A DNA stretch of 9,519 bases. Origin: Opitutaceae bacterium. Lineage in GTDB: Bacteria > Verrucomicrobiota > Verrucomicrobiia > Opitutales > Opitutaceae. Shown one piece after another: positions 6,982 to 9,519 of this stretch. The stretch is taken from assembly GCA_029979145.1 (NCBI GenBank), contig JAPOIC010000065.1, positions 1-9,519 on the forward strand. Reading direction: 5' to 3'. Every line of letters begins with the position of its first letter. Within the stretch, counting starts at the first letter, position 1. A program made the translations under genes and the position numbers. Under the pieces are notes generated by a model. It did no database searches. It was not told the origin of the DNA and was given only the letters and a program-made list of their open reading frames with translations.

Positions 6982-8025
6982 ATGGGTAACCCCGCCCCGA
7001 CAATGCAGGATGTGGCCGTGGCCGCCGGCGTGGCCCGATCCACCGTCTCACTCGCTCTGCGCAACGACCGGAGCATTCCTCCAGCCACGCGCACGCGCAT
7101 CTTTGCCGCGGCCGAGAAATTGGGCTACAAGACGAACCCCCTAATCTCGGCCCTGATGACCTCGCTGCACGACCGTCGCACCAAGCAGCGGCACCTCGTG
7201 CTGGCCTACGTGACCACCGACCCCGAGGTGGCGCCCTGGCGCGACTATCGCATGTTCATCGAACTGCACGACGGCGCGACCGCGCGCGCGGCCGAGCTGG
7301 GCTATCGGCTGGAAGAATTCGCGCTCCGATCGCACGGTATGACGCCCAAGCGCTACGTGCAAATGCTGCAGGCTCGCGGGATCCTCGGCATGCTCATTGC
7401 GCCCCTGCCCCTCGGTGAACACATCATCGAGCTGAACTTCTCCAATTTTGCGGTGGTGGGCATCGACATGAGCGTCGGAGATCCGCCCATCGAGCGGGTC
7501 TCCAATGATCATTTCCAATCCGCCCTGCTCGCGGTGCGCGAATGCCAGGCCTTGGGCTACCAGCGCATCGGCTTCGTCGTCAGCCAACAGCTGAACGAAC
7601 GACTCGACCGCCGCTGGATATCGGGTTGCCTCCTGGCTCAGGCGGACATGCCCCGCAGCCAGCGGGTGCAACCGTTGCTGCCGCCAAGCACGGATGACAT
7701 CATCCCGGCCATGCCGGCTTGGTATGAACGGGAGAAACCGGACGTGGTCATCATGAGCGAACTGAATCCCCACGGCCAATACCCCCTGCCGCCGGAGGTG
7801 GGCATGGTCAGCCTCTCGCTGGAGGAGCAGTCATTGGGAAAGGTGGCCGGAATTTTCCAGGACAACCGGCGGCTGGGAGCCATCGCGATCGAACACCTGG
7901 TCGCCCGCCTCGAGCGCGCCGAGTTCAACATCGATGACCGCGGCCGGCTGCACATGTTGGCGGGCAAGTGGTTCGCCGGCCCTACCGCCCCGGGCCCCGG
8001 GCAACGCCGGCAACAGTTACTCTGA
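6982..8025 (+). CDS. LacI-family transcriptional regulator
   Basis: A 347-residue DNA-binding regulator of normal family length. The N-terminal helix-turn-helix is textbook: TMQDVAVAAGVARSTVSLAL at 7-26, then RNDRSIPPATRTRIFAAAEKLGY to about 49. A hinge segment with ISALM follows at about 54-58. The rest is the periplasmic-binding-protein-like ligand domain, including RGILGMLIAPL, FAVVGIDMSV, ALGYQRIGFV and PDVVIMSELN. The ATG at 6982 is chosen because it lies seven residues before the HTH; a second ATG at 7003 (starting MQDVAV) is possible. No good Shine-Dalgarno precedes either. The gene lies between the divergent enzyme gene and the co-directional receptor gene, each carrying the same 17-bp site, so it most likely represses both until a sugar ligand binds. 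The effector is unknown and probably relates to the glycan handled by the neighbouring enzyme. Confidence 0.93.
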   Translation: MGNPAPTMQDVAVAAGVARSTVSLALRNDRSIPPATRTRIFAAAEKLGYKTNPLISALMTSLHDRRTKQRHLVLAYVTTDPEVAPWRDYRMFIELHDGATARAAELGYRLEEFALRSHGMTPKRYVQMLQARGILGMLIAPLPLGEHIIELNFSNFAVVGIDMSVGDPPIERVSNDHFQSALLAVRECQALGYQRIGFVVSQQLNERLDRRWISGCLLAQADMPRSQRVQPLLPPSTDDIIPAMPAWYEREKPDVVIMSELNPHGQYPLPPEVGMVSLSLEEQSLGKVAGIFQDNRRLGAIAIEHLVARLERAEFNIDDRGRLHMLAGKWFAGPTAPGPGQRRQQLL

Positions 8026-8042
8026 GTCGGCGCCCGGCGCCA

Positions 8043-8059
8043 CTGAACGGTGTCAGTAA
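8043..8059 (+). promoter_or_regulatory. Putative LacI-family operator, copy 2
   Basis: CTGAACGGTGTCAGTAA, the exact reverse complement of the plus-strand sequence at 6914-6930. Here the palindromic arms extend to ACTGA-N6-TCAGT (8042-8057). It lies 18 bp after the regulator stop and 96 bp before the receptor ATG. Relative to the receptor gene it has the same orientation as copy 1 has to the enzyme gene. It would cover the -35 region of the possible promoter whose -10 is at 8068-8073, which fits repression by occlusion. Confidence 0.77.
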
Positions 8060-8067
8060 CGGCTCGT

Positions 8068-8073
8068 TTTAAT
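8068..8073 (+). promoter_or_regulatory. Possible -10 element of the receptor promoter
   Basis: TTTAAT matches the TATAAT consensus at five of six positions in an otherwise GC-rich stretch. It starts nine bases downstream of operator copy 2. No good -35 is present at the usual spacing (GAACGG at 8045-8050 falls inside the operator), so the promoter may need an activator or a non-standard sigma factor. Weak evidence. Confidence 0.3.
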
Positions 8074-8112
8074 GGGCCGGTGGAGGGGCATTTATCGTCG
8101 GTCTCAATCGAC

Positions 8113-8128
8113 CCGGGACTCATCCCGG
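8113..8128 (+). other. Small hairpin in the receptor 5' leader
   Basis: CCGGGA (8113-8118) and TCCCGG (8123-8128) form a 6-bp GC-rich stem with a CTCA loop, ending 27 bases before the receptor ATG. It would lie in the untranslated leader if transcription starts near 8080. It could affect mRNA stability or translation. No riboswitch class is recognisable. Confidence 0.3.
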
Positions 8129-8155
8129 CAACATTCAGCTCTACCCCCTAACCCC

Positions 8156-9430
8156 ATGAAATCCGTTAATCCGTTTGTCTCGCATACGCGTCGGCTCTGG
8201 ACCATCGCTCTGCTGGCGGCCCTCCCGGTCGCTCAGGCGCAAGATTCCGCCGATGATGAGTCCGCGTCCACCCAAGCCAATGACGACGTCGTTGTGCTCA
8301 GCCCCTTCAAGGTAGAGACCGACCGCGACAAGGGCTACAAAGTGACGAATGCCACGTCCGGCACCCGTCTGAACACGCCCATCAAAGACCTTCCGATGCC
8401 CATCTCGGTGATCACGGAGGAATTCCTTCGCGACACGGGTGCGACCGACATTCGCCAGAGCCTCGCCTACACCGCCGGAATTCAACTGCAGTCGCAGAAT
8501 GACCAAGGCACGCCCGGCGGCGCCTACCAGGGCCCCGGCGGCGTCAACAACCCCGAGGGCGCCACGGCCAACAAGAGCCAGACCTCCTACAAAATCCGCG
8601 GCTACGTCACCGACGCCGTGCTGCGCGACGGTTTCCGCCGCCAAAATTCGGTGGACTCGATCAACATCAGCCGCATCGAAGTGGCCTTCGGCCCCACGGC
8701 GCTGCTGTATGGCATCGGCTCCTTCGGTGGCATCGTGAACTACATCCCGAAGGCACCGCTGGACAAGCCCATGACCGAGGTCGCGGCCACCTTCGGCTCC
8801 TACGGTTTCCTGCGCGGCACCGTCGACACCACCGCCCCGCTGACGGAAAAGTGGAACACCGGCTACCGCGTGACGGCCGCCGCGCAAACCACCGAGGCTT
8901 ACACGGATTACTACCAAGAGAACCACACGTTCATCTCGCCCGCTTTCAAGTTCAACCCCACCAAGACTACCGAGGTCACGGTGGATTTCGAGGCCGGCCA
9001 GCAGGACCAGAGCGGCGTGGGCTTCCAGCGGGTTCGCGCCATGGCTAACGTCGGTGTGAACAACGACCAGAACGAGCATGTTGATTTCTACACCTTGCCC
9101 GGCACCAACCCGCGCAGCTTCCGCTGGAGCGGTCCCGACACCTATGTCGACAGCCGTTCGACCAACTTCCGCGCGCAAGTCAGCCAGAAACTGACCGACA
9201 ACTTGCACTTCCTCGTCGGCTACAACAAGGCGGGCGCGTCCTTCGAGACCCGCGACGTGCAGGGCAACCTCATCCAAAACCAAGGTCCGGCCGCCCTCCG
9301 CCAGACCGTGGACTTCGGCACCCCGGCCCTCGACCCGTCCAACGGCTCGAGCAACCTGAACGTCGTTTCCGGCTCCATTAACAACGTCGTCCTGCAATAC
9401 TTCTGGAACGACGCCGAGAGCCGCGTCACC
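8156..9430 (+). CDS. TonB-dependent outer-membrane receptor, N-terminal 425 residues; disrupted at about 9430
   Basis: Active-transport receptor of the outer membrane, energised by TonB/ExbBD. A signal peptide is clear: MKSVNPFVSHTRRLW, a hydrophobic core, then AQA with likely cleavage near residue 28. Next is an acidic linker and VVVLSPFKVETDRDKGY (45-61), a TonB-box/N-terminal signature typical of Opitutaceae receptors. The plug domain shows GTRLNTPIKDLPMPISVIT (69-87), TSYKIRGY (143-150), VLRDGFRR (155-162) and INISRIEVAFGPTALLYGIG (169-188), then GGIVNYIPKAP (191-201). Beta-barrel strands follow. Full receptors of this type run to roughly 900 residues or more, so less than half is present. 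After residue 425 the frame stays open but becomes a cysteine- and Asp/Glu-rich non-barrel sequence, which is antisense to an FlhA-like gene. The gene is thus broken or mis-joined. Its operator and position place it in the regulon of the adjacent LacI protein; a glycan or oligosaccharide is the likely cargo. Confidence 0.92.
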
Positions 9431-9519
9431 CTTTGTGACAACAATGAAATTGATGATCATGAGAATACCGAAGATGATGAAACCGACGAGGTAGTTCCCG
9501 CTGATCACAAAGTTCCCGA
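9428..9519 (-). CDS. FlhA/SctV-type export-apparatus fragment (internal segment, both ends missing)
   Basis: Reading the minus strand from 9517 gives GNFVISGNYLVGFIIF, then GILMIINFIVVTKG, about 30 residues. The pattern 'G(N)(F/Y).VG..(V/I)F.IL..I.F(I/V)V.TKG' is a hallmark of the third-to-fourth membrane region of FlhA (flagellar) and SctV (injectisome) export gate proteins. There it is normally followed by A-(G/E)-R-(V/I)-(S/A)-EV. Here the expected continuation is absent: immediately after TKG the strand becomes antisense of the TonB receptor. A much longer minus-strand frame continues to 8141 but is only a shadow of the receptor gene. Flagellar FlhA is more likely than injectisome SctV in this type of organism, but 30 residues cannot separate them. 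Confidence 0.72.

Noticed and set aside
8029..8041. GGCGCC-C-GGCGCC as a terminator after lacI.
   Set aside because: Only a 4-bp stem with a 5-base loop can form, and there is no T-run; it is more likely chance in GC-rich DNA.
8141..9508. A 455-codon minus-strand frame antisense to the receptor.
   Set aside because: Only its first ~27 codons look like real protein (FlhA/SctV). The rest is low-complexity Val/Gly/Ala/Arg-rich translation, typical of the antisense of a high-GC gene.

Overview
The window reads as a piece of a high-GC member of the Verrucomicrobiota, most likely Opitutaceae. The best taxonomic cue is the TonB-dependent receptor at the right end. Its N-terminus (a short acidic stretch, then VVVLSPFKVETDRDKGY, then the plug) is the style typical of the expanded receptor families of that group. 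Weak or absent Shine-Dalgarno sequences before most genes fit the same picture. The assignment is inference, because no phylogenetic marker other than the tmRNA is present.

Layout, left to right: (1) 2-355 (+), the C-terminal part of an ORF6N-domain protein cut by the window edge. (2) 365-2806 (+), an 813-residue predicted glycosyl hydrolase resembling GH106, starting three codons after the previous stop and in the same frame. (3) 2911-3265 (+), a complete tmRNA gene (ssrA) with acceptor stem, alanine-type G-U pair, encoded CCA and a tag ORF ending in MPLAA. (4) 3265-3390, a convergent intergenic stretch packed with inverted repeats. (5) 3382-6843 (-), an 1153-residue predicted (alpha/alpha)6-type carbohydrate-active protein with no signal peptide. 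(6) 6844-6981, a divergent regulatory region. (7) 6982-8025 (+), a LacI-family regulator. (8) 8156 to about 9430 (+), the 5' part of a TonB-dependent receptor. (9) about 9428-9519 (-), a fragment of an FlhA/SctV type III export protein, fused to the receptor in opposite orientation.

The functional core is the carbohydrate locus 3382-9430: an outer-membrane receptor for uptake, a cytoplasmic glycan-processing protein and a LacI-type sensor. A perfect 17-bp sequence lies once between the regulator and the large enzyme gene and once between the regulator and the receptor gene. Both copies point the same way relative to the target gene downstream. This is strong sequence evidence for a small two-target regulon, with the 17-mer as the LacI operator.

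The most anomalous place is the last ~90 bp. The reverse strand there encodes an FlhA/SctV-like membrane segment, while the receptor reading frame loses all receptor character at about 9430. That is either a real inversion or insertion breakpoint or an assembly chimera. I found no CRISPR array, insertion sequence, integrase or clear defence system.
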